64,000 nucleotides of DNA from Saccharothrix tamanrassetensis (GCF_014203665.1 NZ_JACHJN010000008.1:1-64000), one strand, 5' to 3'. Positions 1 through 8,155 are shown, counted from the first letter of the stretch. The notes: generated by a model from the letters alone, not told the origin. A program made the numbers and translations.

Positions 1-40
1 GCACTCGTGAGGGTGTGGGAGAGTAGGACGCCGCCGAACA
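1..40 (+). rRNA. rrf: 5S ribosomal RNA, 3' end (partial)
   Basis: The first 40 nt read through the conserved 3' arm of actinobacterial 5S rRNA, including GGGAGAGTAGGACGCCGCCG, the strand that pairs with the 5' end of the molecule. The 5' part lies outside the window. It is followed directly by an intrinsic terminator, as expected for the last gene of an rRNA operon on the + strand. Confidence 0.9.
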
Positions 41-46
41 TTCCTT

Positions 47-90
47 CCCTCAGGGGGCACACGGATCCGTGTGCCCCCTGAGGGCTTTTT
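47..90 (+). terminator. Intrinsic terminator of the rRNA operon
   Basis: A 38-nt perfect palindrome (47-84), with arms starting CCCTCAGGGGGCACACGG, is followed at once by CTTTTT (85-90). This is an unusually long and perfect rho-independent terminator, in keeping with an rrn operon end. Confidence 0.92.
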
Positions 91-149
91 GCGTTCTTGT
101 CGGGGTGCGGATCCGTCCAGGCGGTTCTTGCCGAGTTTTCTTGGGGGGA

Positions 150-1088
150 TCAGCCCAGCTCGGCGACGATCGCTTCGGCGAGCAGCGTCCCGGACAGCCA
201 GGCCGTTTCCACCTTGGGCGTGCCCCAGGCGTCACCGGCGATGCCGACGCGGTCCGCGCCGAGGTGGAACGGAGCGCTGCCCGGCGCGCTGGGTCGGGCG
301 AACGTCCACCGGTGGACGTCCACCTGGACGACCGGGCCGGGCGAGCCGAGCAGCTCCCGGACGGCCGCCTCGATCTCCGCGCCGGCCTCCGCCGCGTCCG
401 CCACGAACTGCCCGGCGAACTCGGCCGTCGTGTGCGCCACGAGCACCGGAGCCCCGTCTCCGCGGCGGCTCCCGTCGTCGAACAGCGTGGTCAGCACGGG
501 GTGGTCGTTCACGAACGCCCCGCGGAAGTCCCAGCCACGTTCCTCGTACCGCAGCGTGGCGACGAGCGAAGGCAGCCACTCCTGGCTCTGCGCGACGCTC
601 CACGTCCGCTGTAGCCGGGGATCGACCACCCGCACCGCCTGTGCCCCGGGCATGGCCAGCACGACGGCGTCCGCGGGCACTCCGTCGACCCGTGGGCCGG
701 GCTCGACCCACTCGGCCAGGTGCCCGGTCCGCACGTCCAGGCCGTTCGCCAGTTGTTCGACCAGTGACCGCAGCCCACCGGGAGCGGCCCACCGCATCGG
801 CCCGGTCGTGACGTCGCGACCGGCCGACGAGAACACCGCGAACGTGTCGGTCCACTCGCGCGCCAGACCGGCGTCCCGCCAGCCGTCGACCACGGCCGCG
901 AACCGGGGCGAGGACACCGTGAAGTACCCGGCCCCGATGTCGGCCCGACGACCTTCGTACCGCTTGGTCGCCATCCGTCCGCCGCAGACGCGCGCCCGTT
1001 CGAGGACACGCACGGTAACCCCGGCGTTGGTGAGCGCTCGTGCGCAAGCCACTCCGGCGATCCCCGCACCCACCACTGTCACCTGCAT
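150..1088 (-). CDS. Renalase-like FAD/NAD(P)-dependent amine oxidoreductase
   Basis: This 312-residue protein opens with a Rossmann dinucleotide motif (VTVVGAGIAGVACARAL, residues 3-19). An ERARVCGGRM stretch follows, as in FAD-dependent amine oxidases and renalase-like proteins. A C-terminal FAD-contacting segment, RVGIAGDAWG, also fits. The family oxidises amines or reduced nicotinamide isomers in the cytoplasm; the actual substrate cannot be read. The ATG at 1088 was chosen because GGGGAGGA lies about 8 nt upstream; the frame stays open upstream but with atypical composition. It stands alone, converging on the rRNA operon terminator. Confidence 0.8.
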   Translation of the reverse strand: MQVTVVGAGIAGVACARALTNAGVTVRVLERARVCGGRMATKRYEGRRADIGAGYFTVSSPRFAAVVDGWRDAGLAREWTDTFAVFSSAGRDVTTGPMRWAAPGGLRSLVEQLANGLDVRTGHLAEWVEPGPRVDGVPADAVVLAMPGAQAVRVVDPRLQRTWSVAQSQEWLPSLVATLRYEERGWDFRGAFVNDHPVLTTLFDDGSRRGDGAPVLVAHTTAEFAGQFVADAAEAGAEIEAAVRELLGSPGPVVQVDVHRWTFARPSAPGSAPFHLGADRVGIAGDAWGTPKVETAWLSGTLLAEAIVAELG

Positions 1089-1196
1089 GAATCCATCCTC
1101 CCCGGTCCGGTCGACGGGCGGTTCGTCGTTACCGCTGTCCGAGCGATCCCGATGGCGCGACCGGGTGACGTGAGATCTGCTCCGCTTCCCCGTCCC

Positions 1197-1202
1197 TAGC
1201 GT
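1197..1202 (+). promoter_or_regulatory. Putative -10 (TAGCGT) for a leaderless transcript
   Basis: TAGCGT sits 7 nt upstream of the ATG at 1210. The geometry (TANNNT, then 6-8 nt, then the start codon) is typical of actinobacterial leaderless mRNAs, and no Shine-Dalgarno sequence is present. Confidence 0.45.
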
Positions 1203-1209
1203 TGCCCCC

Positions 1210-1398
1210 ATGAACAGTCCTGGTTGGAGCGTCGTGGGAGTTGGGGAGGCTGCGGTGCGCTGGCGACCGCGCAAGCGATCGGGCAGACACGCGAGGGCGA
1301 GGCCGAGTCCGCCGTCGACCTCGCCCGGGTGGGTGTCCGCTGCGCTCGGACTGATCGTGCTGGTGGCGCTGATCCTCCTGCTGCTGACCTACGTCTAG
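1210..1398 (+). CDS. Small membrane protein, hypothetical
   Basis: This 62-residue protein has a basic N-terminal half (RWRPRKRSGRHARARP) and one C-terminal hydrophobic helix (ALGLIVLVALILLLLTYV). That makes it a probable single-pass, tail-anchored membrane peptide. It is divergent from the renalase-like gene and overlaps the convergent gene's stop by 4 nt. The start is supported by a leaderless-type -10 rather than a ribosome binding site. No family is recognised. The clean transmembrane tail argues for a real gene, but a chance open frame in GC-rich DNA cannot be excluded. Confidence 0.45.
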   Translation: MNSPGWSVVGVGEAAVRWRPRKRSGRHARARPSPPSTSPGWVSAALGLIVLVALILLLLTYV

Positions 1399-1985
1399 CG
1401 GGACTGGAGGGCGTCCACGGCGACGGCCTGCGCGATGACCAGCCGGCGGTCCACCGTCGGGTCCTGGATGCGGATCAGGTAGTGGTCGCGCAGCCAGGTC
1501 TTCTTGTCCACGCTGAACACCGGCGAGCCGTTCCGGAGGAAGTCGAAGTGGTACCGGAACGGGAACGGCAGGTCGTTGATGAACGGCAGGAAGCCCCAGA
1601 TCCGGCGCAGCACGGCGATGCCGTGGTTGCGCTCGCGGCCGGTGGCGGTGTCCGCGTTCGGCTGCTCCAGGTGCCACGTGGAGTTGACCAGGGACTTGCC
1701 GAAGTCCTTGCGGAACGTGCCGATCGTCTGGCCGTTGCCGTCCGTCACGTCGTACGCACTGGCCAGGTCGATGACCTTCTGAGCCTTGAAGCCGGCCAGC
1801 ACGTGCTGCCTGCCGGCGTCGGTGTAGATGGTCACCTGTTCCTTGAAGGCCAACCGCTTCTGCTCGACGAACCCGACGAGTTGTCCGGGCTCGCCGTTGC
1901 CGTTGTCGGCGAACGCCTCGTAGCGGTTCACCATCATGGTGACCTTCTGGTGCAGGTGCAGTGTGTCCAGGGACTGCAGGTCCAT
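1395..1985 (-). CDS. LURP-one-related / tubby-C-like domain protein
   Basis: This 196-residue protein is predicted to be a tubby-like beta-barrel of the LURP-one-related (YxjI/scramblase-like) family. Supporting features are a start rich in hydrophobic strands (KVTMMVNRYEAF), a central EQVTIYTD / VLAGFKAQKVIDLASAYDVTD segment, and a terminal LRDHYLIRIQD. The family's role in bacteria is not settled; membrane or lipid association has been proposed. The stop lies only 7 nt from the convergent stop of the pyrophosphohydrolase-AraC pair, and the gene appears to be its own transcription unit. Confidence 0.65.
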   Translation of the reverse strand: MDLQSLDTLHLHQKVTMMVNRYEAFADNGNGEPGQLVGFVEQKRLAFKEQVTIYTDAGRQHVLAGFKAQKVIDLASAYDVTDGNGQTIGTFRKDFGKSLVNSTWHLEQPNADTATGRERNHGIAVLRRIWGFLPFINDLPFPFRYHFDFLRNGSPVFSVDKKTWLRDHYLIRIQDPTVDRRLVIAQAVAVDALQSR

Positions 1986-1992
1986 GGCCCCC

Positions 1993-2331
1993 TCATTCGA
2001 CTGGCCGGAGGTCTCCGGTCGGGAAGCGCCGTTCGTTGCGGTCGATCTTGGCGAACGCGGCGTCCACCAGGTCCACGTCCAACTTGTCCGCGAGGCGCAC
2101 CAGGTAGTGCATCACGTCGGCGAGCTCGTCGCGGACGTTCCAGGCAAGTTCCGGGTCCGACATGGCCTGCGCGGCCTGCTCGGGCGTGAGCCACTGGAAC
2201 AGGTCGGTCAGCTCGCCCACCTCCGCGGACAGCGCCATCACCAGGTTCTTGGGCGTGTGGTAGACGTCCCAGTCGCGTGCGGCGGCGAACCGGCGCAGCG
2301 CGTCCCGAAGACCTTCCAGGCTGTTGGTCAT
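1993..2331 (-). CDS. MazG-like nucleotide pyrophosphohydrolase
   Basis: This 112-residue all-alpha protein matches dCTPase/MazG-like pyrophosphohydrolases. It has EVGELTDLFQW (the first Mg-binding E..E motif, about residues 36-46) followed by ELADVMHYLVRLADKLDVDL, where the second E..D pair completes the metal site. The family hydrolyses (d)NTPs to monophosphates and removes non-canonical nucleotides. The start ATG (2331) overlaps the stop of the upstream AraC regulator in an ATGA arrangement, so the two are translationally coupled. Confidence 0.85.
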   Translation of the reverse strand: MTNSLEGLRDALRRFAAARDWDVYHTPKNLVMALSAEVGELTDLFQWLTPEQAAQAMSDPELAWNVRDELADVMHYLVRLADKLDVDLVDAAFAKIDRNERRFPTGDLRPVE

Positions 2332-3239
2332 GCCCGCAGAGCTACCACACGGTGGTCGCTCGGTCGCACACCGCGTACCCGTTTGAACGCCGTGCTGAAC
2401 GCGAAGCCGTCCGTGTAGCCGACCGCGCGGGCCACCGAGCCGACGGTGGCGTCGGGCTTGGCCAGCAGATCCGCCGCGACCGCCATGCGCCATTCCGTGA
2501 GGTAGGTCAGCGGCGGCACGCCGACCAGCCCGGTGAACCGCTTCGCCAGCGCCGCCCGCGACACCCGCGCGCGGGTGGCCAGCTCGCCGACCGTCCACGC
2601 CCGTTCCGGCTCGTCGTGGATGGCCCGCAGCGCCGGCCCCACCACCGGGTCGCCCAGCGCCCGGTACCAGGCGGGCGGGTTCGCCCCCGGCCGGTCGAAC
2701 CACTCGCGCAGCGCGAACACCAGCAGCAGGTCCAACAGGCGGTCCAGCACGATGTCCTGTCCCGGCCGGTCCTTGGCGACCTCAGCGGACAGCAGGTCCA
2801 GCGTCGGGCACGGCCCGTCCGCGCACGGCACCACGAACGCCTGGGGGAGCGCGTTGAGCAGCCGGTCGGACACGCTGCCCTCGACCTCGTAGGTGCCGGT
2901 GATGACGACCGCGTCACCGCCTTCCCGGAAGCCGTACGTGCGGGGGCCGAGCAGCCAGCGGTCGCAGTCGGGTTCGCTGGTGTCCACTTGGGGTGGTGTC
3001 GCGGGGTCGTCGGCGAGGATGAACCACCGCGGCCCGCGCACCAGTCCGATGTCGCCGGCCCGCAGCCGCATCGGCGGGTGTCCCTCGGCGATCAGCCAGC
3101 CGTCACCACGTGCCGCCGTGGCGACCGTGAGGGGTGCGGTGGCGGTGAACCGCAGTGACCACGGCGGCGAGGCGAGGGAACGGCACACCAGGGCACCGTG
3201 TGCGCGAACCCCGCGCAGCAGATCCGTGAGAGCGTCCAC
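2328..3239 (-). CDS. AraC-family regulator with N-terminal cupin domain
   Basis: This 303-residue regulator has an N-terminal cupin-6-like sensing domain (start VDALTDLLRGVRAHGALVCR, a family-typical opening). It ends in a two-HTH AraC domain: WTVGELATRARVSRAALAKRF, then VGSVARAVGYTDGFAFSTAFKR. The GTG at 3239 was chosen because it matches the usual first residues of this subfamily; no clear ribosome binding site is visible. It is divergent from the NmrA-like gene at 3311, a very common pairing in which the AraC protein controls the oxidoreductase. A dyad at 3250-3280 lies between them. It is coupled downstream to the pyrophosphohydrolase. Confidence 0.88.
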   Translation of the reverse strand: MDALTDLLRGVRAHGALVCRSLASPPWSLRFTATAPLTVATAARGDGWLIAEGHPPMRLRAGDIGLVRGPRWFILADDPATPPQVDTSEPDCDRWLLGPRTYGFREGGDAVVITGTYEVEGSVSDRLLNALPQAFVVPCADGPCPTLDLLSAEVAKDRPGQDIVLDRLLDLLLVFALREWFDRPGANPPAWYRALGDPVVGPALRAIHDEPERAWTVGELATRARVSRAALAKRFTGLVGVPPLTYLTEWRMAVAADLLAKPDATVGSVARAVGYTDGFAFSTAFKRVRGVRPSDHRVVALRA

Positions 3240-3249
3240 GAAGACGATT

Positions 3250-3280
3250 GAACATGTGATCGGGCGTTTCGGCCATGTTC
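3250..3280. promoter_or_regulatory. Dyad between AraC regulator and NmrA gene
   Basis: GAACATG (3250-3256) and its exact inverse CATGTTC (3274-3280) are separated by 17 nt in the 71-nt divergent intergenic region. The placement suits an operator or overlapping promoters for the two divergent genes; the binding protein is inferred. Confidence 0.45.
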
Positions 3281-3310
3281 CGTCCAGCACTGCCTTGATT
3301 TGCTGGTGCC

Positions 3311-4105
3311 ATGACAATCCTGGTTCTCGGAGCCACCGGCAAGACCGGCCGCCGCGTCGCCGCCGCCCTCGGCTCCACCGCCCGCCCCGTCTCCCGCTCG
3401 TCCGCGCAGCGCTTCGACTGGTCCGACGAGTCCACCTGGGACGCGGCCTTGGAAGGCGCCACCGCGGTGTACTTGGTGCCGCCCGCGCTGAACATGGAGT
3501 GGGTGGAGATGGCGGAGTTCCTGCCGCGCGCGGAGGCGGTGGGCGTGCGGCGGATCGTGTACCTGTCCGCGCGGGGCATCGGCGAGGACGATCGCCGCGA
3601 GACCCTGATCCGTTCATCCACAGTGGACTGGACGATCCTGCGCCCGACGTGGTTCCACCAGAACTTCACCGAGGACTTCCTGCTGCCGATGGTGTTGGCG
3701 GGCGAGGTGGCCCTGCCGATGGGGCCGGGCGGGCACCCGTTCATCGACGCGCGGGACATCGCCGACGTGGCCGTGGCCGCCCTGACTTCGGACGGCCACG
3801 CCGGCGAGGTCTACGAGCTGTCCGGCCCGGAGGCCATCTCGTTCCCCGACGCGGTGGCGCAGGTGGCGGAGGCCAGTGGCCGGACGATCCGCGTGACCGA
3901 CGTGCCCGAGGGACCGTTCGCGGAAACGCTGGCGGGCTTCGGCATCGCGCCCGAGTACGGCGAGGCCCTCACCGGTTCCCTGGCCGCGATCCGCGACGGC
4001 CACGACGCGTTCCTGTCCACCGGCGTCCAGGACGTCCTCGGCCGGGCTCCGCGTCCGTTCGCTGACTACGTCAAGGACGCGGCGTCGTCGGGGGCGTGGG
4101 CCTAG
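3311..4105 (+). CDS. NmrA-like / atypical SDR NAD(P)-binding protein
   Basis: This 264-residue protein opens with the nucleotide-binding motif MTILVLGATGKTGRRVA (GxxGxxG). It later contains VRRIVYLSARG and ILRPTWFHQNF, the hallmarks of NmrA/NAD(P)H-azoreductase-like atypical SDRs. These are sugar-epimerase-like Rossmann proteins that act as quinone or azo reductases or as redox sensors. The divergent AraC regulator suggests inducible detoxification. The start is the first ATG after the intergenic dyad. Residues 102-105 are encoded by the palindromic motif discussed under findings (3617-3628). Confidence 0.85.
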   Translation: MTILVLGATGKTGRRVAAALGSTARPVSRSSAQRFDWSDESTWDAALEGATAVYLVPPALNMEWVEMAEFLPRAEAVGVRRIVYLSARGIGEDDRRETLIRSSTVDWTILRPTWFHQNFTEDFLLPMVLAGEVALPMGPGGHPFIDARDIADVAVAALTSDGHAGEVYELSGPEAISFPDAVAQVAEASGRTIRVTDVPEGPFAETLAGFGIAPEYGEALTGSLAAIRDGHDAFLSTGVQDVLGRAPRPFADYVKDAASSGAWA

Positions 4106-4130
4106 CGTGCGGGGCCTGGCGCTGCCGGGT

Positions 4131-4760
4131 TCAGCACTTCTTGGTGGCCAGGACCAGGAGGTGCTCCTCGTCCGGCTGGCCCTCCCGGTCGGGTGAGAAG
4201 ACGGTGCTGCTCGTCTCGACGACGTCCAACCCGACCTGCTCCAGGTGCCGGAGCAGGTCGGGCGTGGAGAAACTGGTGACGTGCACGGTGTGCCCGAGGA
4301 ACGGCACTTCGAGGTTCTCGACGTCCATCGGGACGGTGATCAGGGCGAGCAGCCCATCGGGCTTCAGCCAGCGGGCGATGTCCTGCAGCACCTTGACGGT
4401 GTCGTCCCGCGTCATCTGGAGGAACGGGAAGAACGCACAAACCGCGTCCCACGACCCGTCGGCCGAGTTCCACTCCCGGATGTCCGCGTGCACGAAGTCC
4501 GCGTCCGGCACCTGCTCGCGGGCAATGGCGACCATCTCCTTCGACACGTCCACCCCCATCACCCGATGCCCGGCCGCCACGAGCTCCGCAGCCACCGGCC
4601 GCCCCGTGCCACTGCCGATGTCCAGGACCCGGGCGCTCTCCGGGAGGCGGTCCAGGAGCAGCCGCACGGCAGCGTCCACGGTCGGCGGCCGTCCGAACGC
4701 ATCCTCGTAGCCGCGGCCAACGGCGTCGAACAGTTCAGCGGCGGTGAGGGGACGGTCCAC
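4131..4760 (-). CDS. Class I SAM-dependent methyltransferase
   Basis: This 209-residue protein has SAM motif I ARVLDIGSGTGRP, motif II MGVDVSKEM, an acidic DADFVHADI loop and a post-motif GLLALITVP strand, so it is a small-molecule class I methyltransferase. The substrate is unknown. The GTG at 4760 was preferred over an upstream ATG at 4808 because GGAGGT lies 7 nt before it, while the ATG has no ribosome binding site. It is convergent with the NmrA gene, 25 nt apart. Confidence 0.85.
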   Translation of the reverse strand: MDRPLTAAELFDAVGRGYEDAFGRPPTVDAAVRLLLDRLPESARVLDIGSGTGRPVAAELVAAGHRVMGVDVSKEMVAIAREQVPDADFVHADIREWNSADGSWDAVCAFFPFLQMTRDDTVKVLQDIARWLKPDGLLALITVPMDVENLEVPFLGHTVHVTSFSTPDLLRHLEQVGLDVVETSSTVFSPDREGQPDEEHLLVLATKKC

Positions 4761-4863
4761 TGGTGCTACCTCCGGCGGGATCGGCTGTCCTGACAGCTTG
4801 CCGGCCATGAGGGTGGATCGTGCTACGGCGGCGCAGTTCGGCTCGACGTTCCTGGGACTTCGG

Positions 4864-5889
4864 TCAGGCTCCTCGCCACACCGGGATCATGTGCGCGCGT
4901 CGCGTGTCGGCGGCAGGCTCCCGGACGAACGAGAGATCCCCGGCGTGGAACAGGCAGTCGATACCGAGCCGGTGCAGGTAGCTCAAGCCGTCGTGGTCGG
5001 GCTTCTCGGGAAACAGCGCGGTCAGCCGGGTCACCGGCCGAGGGCTGTGGAAGGCGTAGTCCATCAGCTGCGCCACCGCTTCACGGACCTTGCCGTGGGT
5101 CGCTAGGCTCTTCGCTTCGATGATCTCGACCTCGTCGTCGGATTCCCGGTACAGATCGGCCCTCAAATCGCTGTCCGTCCGGAAGGCTCGCAGGACCTCC
5201 GGAAGGCACGATTGCCGGTAGGCCTCGACCAGATTGATCTCCACGCGGTGAGTGAGCGTCGTGGAGGCCGGGGTGTGCCGGATGATCGTGTCCTGGTGCG
5301 CCTTCTCGACCGGAGTGGTCCGGGAGCGCCGCGCCCTCTCCAGGTCCTCCTCGATGAGTTCTTCGAGCGCCGCTTCCGCCACGCTCGTGGCGATGCCGAA
5401 TTCACGCAGCACGTCGGGCACGTCGCCAGGCCGCAGGAAGCGCTGTCCGGGAATGGCGTAGTTCGGCTTGTAGCCGCACAGCGTGACCAGGTCGCTCTTG
5501 GGGCGTTCGACAGGCCGCACGTTCAGCACGCTGTAGACGTGGACGAAACTGTCCACATCGCCCTTCTTCCGCCAAAGCCGGTCGGCGAAGGGCTGGTTGA
5601 CGAAGTGGTGGCCGACTTCGCCGCACGCCTTGACCTTCTTGTCCCCGACGAACAGGACGACGTCGCCCCGCTTGAGCTCGGACATCATCGCGGCGTGACC
5701 CGCCCTAGCACCCCAGAAGTGCGCGACACCCGAAGGGTGCAGTGCGAGCAGGGCGTTCCGCTGGTGCTCGGTCAACAGAGGTCCGCGCTCATCGTCGGCG
5801 AAAGGCACCCAACCTTCGATGGTGTCGTGGAAGTGCCTTCTGGCGCTGGGCTGTCCGTAGCAGGGGGCGACCAGGATGTTCGGTGTCAT
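4864..5889 (-). CDS. PD-(D/E)xK restriction-like nuclease with EVE/PUA-like N-terminal domain
   Basis: Residues 50-150 of this 341-residue protein (HFWGARAG, KRGDVVLFVGDKKVKACGEV, LCGYKPNYAIPGQRFL) follow the pattern of the EVE/PUA-like modules that precede many restriction nucleases and read modified bases. Residues 215-280 carry a nuclease core: a helix with E217, then D245 (LRADLY), E258-A-K260 and Q274 (AQLMDY). This is the D-ExK-Q arrangement of PD-(D/E)xK enzymes. The start ATG overlaps the stop of the upstream DUF262 gene by 4 nt (ATGA), so both are made from one message. Inferred role: DNA cleavage directed at modified phage DNA. The families are read by eye. Confidence 0.72.
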   Translation of the reverse strand: MTPNILVAPCYGQPSARRHFHDTIEGWVPFADDERGPLLTEHQRNALLALHPSGVAHFWGARAGHAAMMSELKRGDVVLFVGDKKVKACGEVGHHFVNQPFADRLWRKKGDVDSFVHVYSVLNVRPVERPKSDLVTLCGYKPNYAIPGQRFLRPGDVPDVLREFGIATSVAEAALEELIEEDLERARRSRTTPVEKAHQDTIIRHTPASTTLTHRVEINLVEAYRQSCLPEVLRAFRTDSDLRADLYRESDDEVEIIEAKSLATHGKVREAVAQLMDYAFHSPRPVTRLTALFPEKPDHDGLSYLHRLGIDCLFHAGDLSFVREPAADTRRAHMIPVWRGA

Positions 5890-7955
5890 TCGTCCGACTC
5901 CTCGAGCGCTTCCGGCACGTCGACGTCGAGGTCGGCCAGAGCGGCCAGTTCGACGGCGGTCAAGCGTTGCTCGGCCGAAGCGCGGCCCTTGCCGTCGAAC
6001 CTGACTCCTTCGGCCCTCAGCACGGTCCTCGGGTCGTCGGTGCGGTCCGGGTCCGGCCAGCGGAAGTCCGGCGAGACGTCACCGCTGAGCTTCAGCACGC
6101 GGTGGGCGTTCGGGATCTCCACACTGGCCAGCCTCGACCCGACCGGCACCTGGTGGCTGCCGATCACCTCGGCCACGTCGGAGTAGCTCGTCCACCGCCC
6201 CGCCGGGATGCAGGCGAGCACCTGGTTCATCCGCCACCACCGCGGCTCCACCGGTGTGGGGTCCGCGGTGTCCGCCGGGCCCGGCCAGATCCGCAACGCC
6301 CGCTCGGCAAGAGCGCGGCCGCGTTCCCGGATCTGTTCGGCACCCCACCGGTCGGACTCGGCGATCTCGCGGTTCATCGCCAGACCGCTGTCGGCCAGGA
6401 TCTGCTTCTTGGCCTCGAAACCGTCGTTGGCGAGCTTCGAGTTGTAGGCGGTGAGGCTGAGGTTGCCGAGTGTGTGCACGAGCTTGGCGTGCAGCTCCTC
6501 CGGTGTGTCGTCACCGGTCCGCTCCTCGGCCAGCATGTCCCGCCACCGCGGTGTCAGGGACTGGGGGAGCACGTGCTCGATGGTCAACTTCGAGCCGGCG
6601 AAGTCCACCGGCTCGCCGTGGCGGTAGTCCTCTTCCAGGCAGCGCAGCACGAACGTGCGTTGAGGGCCGCGGCCGGTCCAGTAGAAGTTGTTCACCAGCA
6701 CGGCCTCGCGCACGTGCTGGTCGGTCGGGAACTTCTTGCGCTGGCCGGACAGCACGCGGGTGATCTCCTCGGCACCCGGCACGGCGTCGCCCAGTTCCTT
6801 GACCAGGGTCATCAGGATCCGGTTGGTGCCGGTCGTGCCGATGCCGACGATCATCCGCCGCACCAGGAAGCTCTCCACGACGCGGAGTGCGCGGGCCGCC
6901 TGGTGCGCGTCGAGACGACCCGCGTGGTGAGCGATCAGGACCAGCAGGGCGATGGGGTGCACGACCTGTGCCGCCCAGCGCTTGAGCCGGGCCAACGCGC
7001 GTCGGAGAACCGGGTCGGGTTCGGTGTCCGGGACGAGGACCCTGCGGAACAACGTCGCCTTGTGGTGCAGTTCGGTGATCCACGCCGCGATGTCTTCTTC
7101 ACCGGACAACGCGCTCAGCCGCTGCTGCTGGGACTGGTAGATCGCGTCCTGGGTGGCCCGGTCGTCGCCGCTGAGCACCAGGTCCAGCCACACCAGTTCT
7201 TCGAGTTGCTTGTTGGTCAGCCCTTCCTGCAAGGGCAGCCACTGGGTGGCGTAGACGTGGTCGGCACGGGTGGGCAGGCGCATGAACAGGTAGTTGCGCA
7301 GCAGGTCGGCCTGGGTGAGCGGCTGGCCCGTGTGGTTCAGCGACTCGAAGATCCGGTGCACGTTGTCGTCCGGGTGCGCGGCGATCTCGACGATGCTGAG
7401 CTGTCCGGTGATGGCCTGTTCGACGCGGGTGATGTCGTGGGGGTCCTCCGGGTCGTCGACCGCCGCCAGGACCCTGCGGAAGAAGCGGTACGCCTCGCCG
7501 ATGCGGTCCGCGCCGCCGGCGTCGGGTGCCTGTTCCAACAGCTTGATCCAGGACGGCCGGTCGGCTTGCGTCGGCAGCAGGGTGTACCGCTCCTGGCCGT
7601 CGGCGAAGCGGATGAACAGGTACAGGTCGTCGATCTTCTGCGCCAGCCGGGCGTCGGCGGCCCGCACGTGGTCGCGGATCGCGCACAACAGGATCGACAG
7701 GGTGGTCAGCCGCTGCTGGCCGTCCACCACCAGCCACACCTGGACACCGGCCGGGGTGTTGCCGGGGCTCGGCGCCAGCACCACCGACCCGAGGAAGTGC
7801 GAGGCGCTGCCCCCGTTGTCCGCCACCGTGACGAGGTCCTGCCACAGTTGTTCGAGATCTTTGCGCTCCCAGCTGTACGGGCGTTGGTAGAGCGGTACGA
7901 CGTACTGGCGTTCGCCTTGCAACAGGCTGCGGAGGGTGGTTTCGCTGGCCTTCAC
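5886..7955 (-). CDS. GmrSD-like DUF262-DUF1524 nuclease with C-terminal ATL/MGMT-like domain
   Basis: This 689-residue protein has three parts. Residues 10-230 are a DUF262 (ParB/Srx-like) domain with PLYQRPYSWE (21-30) and DGQQR (78-82). Residues 430-540 are a DUF1524 His-Me nuclease with EHVLPQS (460-466), LGNLSLT (496-502) and FEAKK (513-517). Residues 575-660 are an alkyltransferase-like domain (IPAGRWTSYSDVAEVIG), but the PCHR cysteine motif reads NAHR. DUF262-DUF1524 proteins are type IV enzymes that cut modified DNA; the last domain may add base recognition. GTG 7955 was chosen for GAGGAG 4 nt upstream. A dyad at 8013-8042 precedes it. Confidence 0.87.
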   Translation of the reverse strand: MKASETTLRSLLQGERQYVVPLYQRPYSWERKDLEQLWQDLVTVADNGGSASHFLGSVVLAPSPGNTPAGVQVWLVVDGQQRLTTLSILLCAIRDHVRAADARLAQKIDDLYLFIRFADGQERYTLLPTQADRPSWIKLLEQAPDAGGADRIGEAYRFFRRVLAAVDDPEDPHDITRVEQAITGQLSIVEIAAHPDDNVHRIFESLNHTGQPLTQADLLRNYLFMRLPTRADHVYATQWLPLQEGLTNKQLEELVWLDLVLSGDDRATQDAIYQSQQQRLSALSGEEDIAAWITELHHKATLFRRVLVPDTEPDPVLRRALARLKRWAAQVVHPIALLVLIAHHAGRLDAHQAARALRVVESFLVRRMIVGIGTTGTNRILMTLVKELGDAVPGAEEITRVLSGQRKKFPTDQHVREAVLVNNFYWTGRGPQRTFVLRCLEEDYRHGEPVDFAGSKLTIEHVLPQSLTPRWRDMLAEERTGDDTPEELHAKLVHTLGNLSLTAYNSKLANDGFEAKKQILADSGLAMNREIAESDRWGAEQIRERGRALAERALRIWPGPADTADPTPVEPRWWRMNQVLACIPAGRWTSYSDVAEVIGSHQVPVGSRLASVEIPNAHRVLKLSGDVSPDFRWPDPDRTDDPRTVLRAEGVRFDGKGRASAEQRLTAVELAALADLDVDVPEALEESDE

Positions 7956-8012
7956 CGAACTCCTCGAACTACCGGGCCCATCAGGGTGCCGATCGGGTGA
8001 TCTTGTTACTGC

Positions 8013-8042
8013 ATGATCCGATATCGGTGACGATCGGATCAT
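8013..8042. promoter_or_regulatory. Inverted repeat upstream of the restriction module
   Basis: ATGATCCGAT (8013-8022) and its exact inverse ATCGGATCAT (8033-8042) lie 58 nt upstream of the DUF262 gene start. Related GATCGG words occur at 7991 and about 8063. This is a probable operator; no regulator gene is adjacent. Confidence 0.5.
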
Positions 8043-8155
8043 CGTTAACGAATCGGTTCACCTGATCGGGCCAAATATTCGAGTGATCTTTTCCCATCGC
8101 GAGTACTGGCAGGACGTCACGAGCGGGAACGTGACGATTCGACGCGTAAGCCGGA

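Noticed and set aside
4761-4808. Upstream ATG for the methyltransferase at 4808
   Set aside because: No ribosome binding site there, while GTG 4760 has GGAGGT at good spacing.
5742-8000. Long + strand open frame across the restriction module
   Set aside because: Mirror frame of the DUF262 gene, with no motifs or ribosome binding site; the minus-strand proteins carry clear family motifs.
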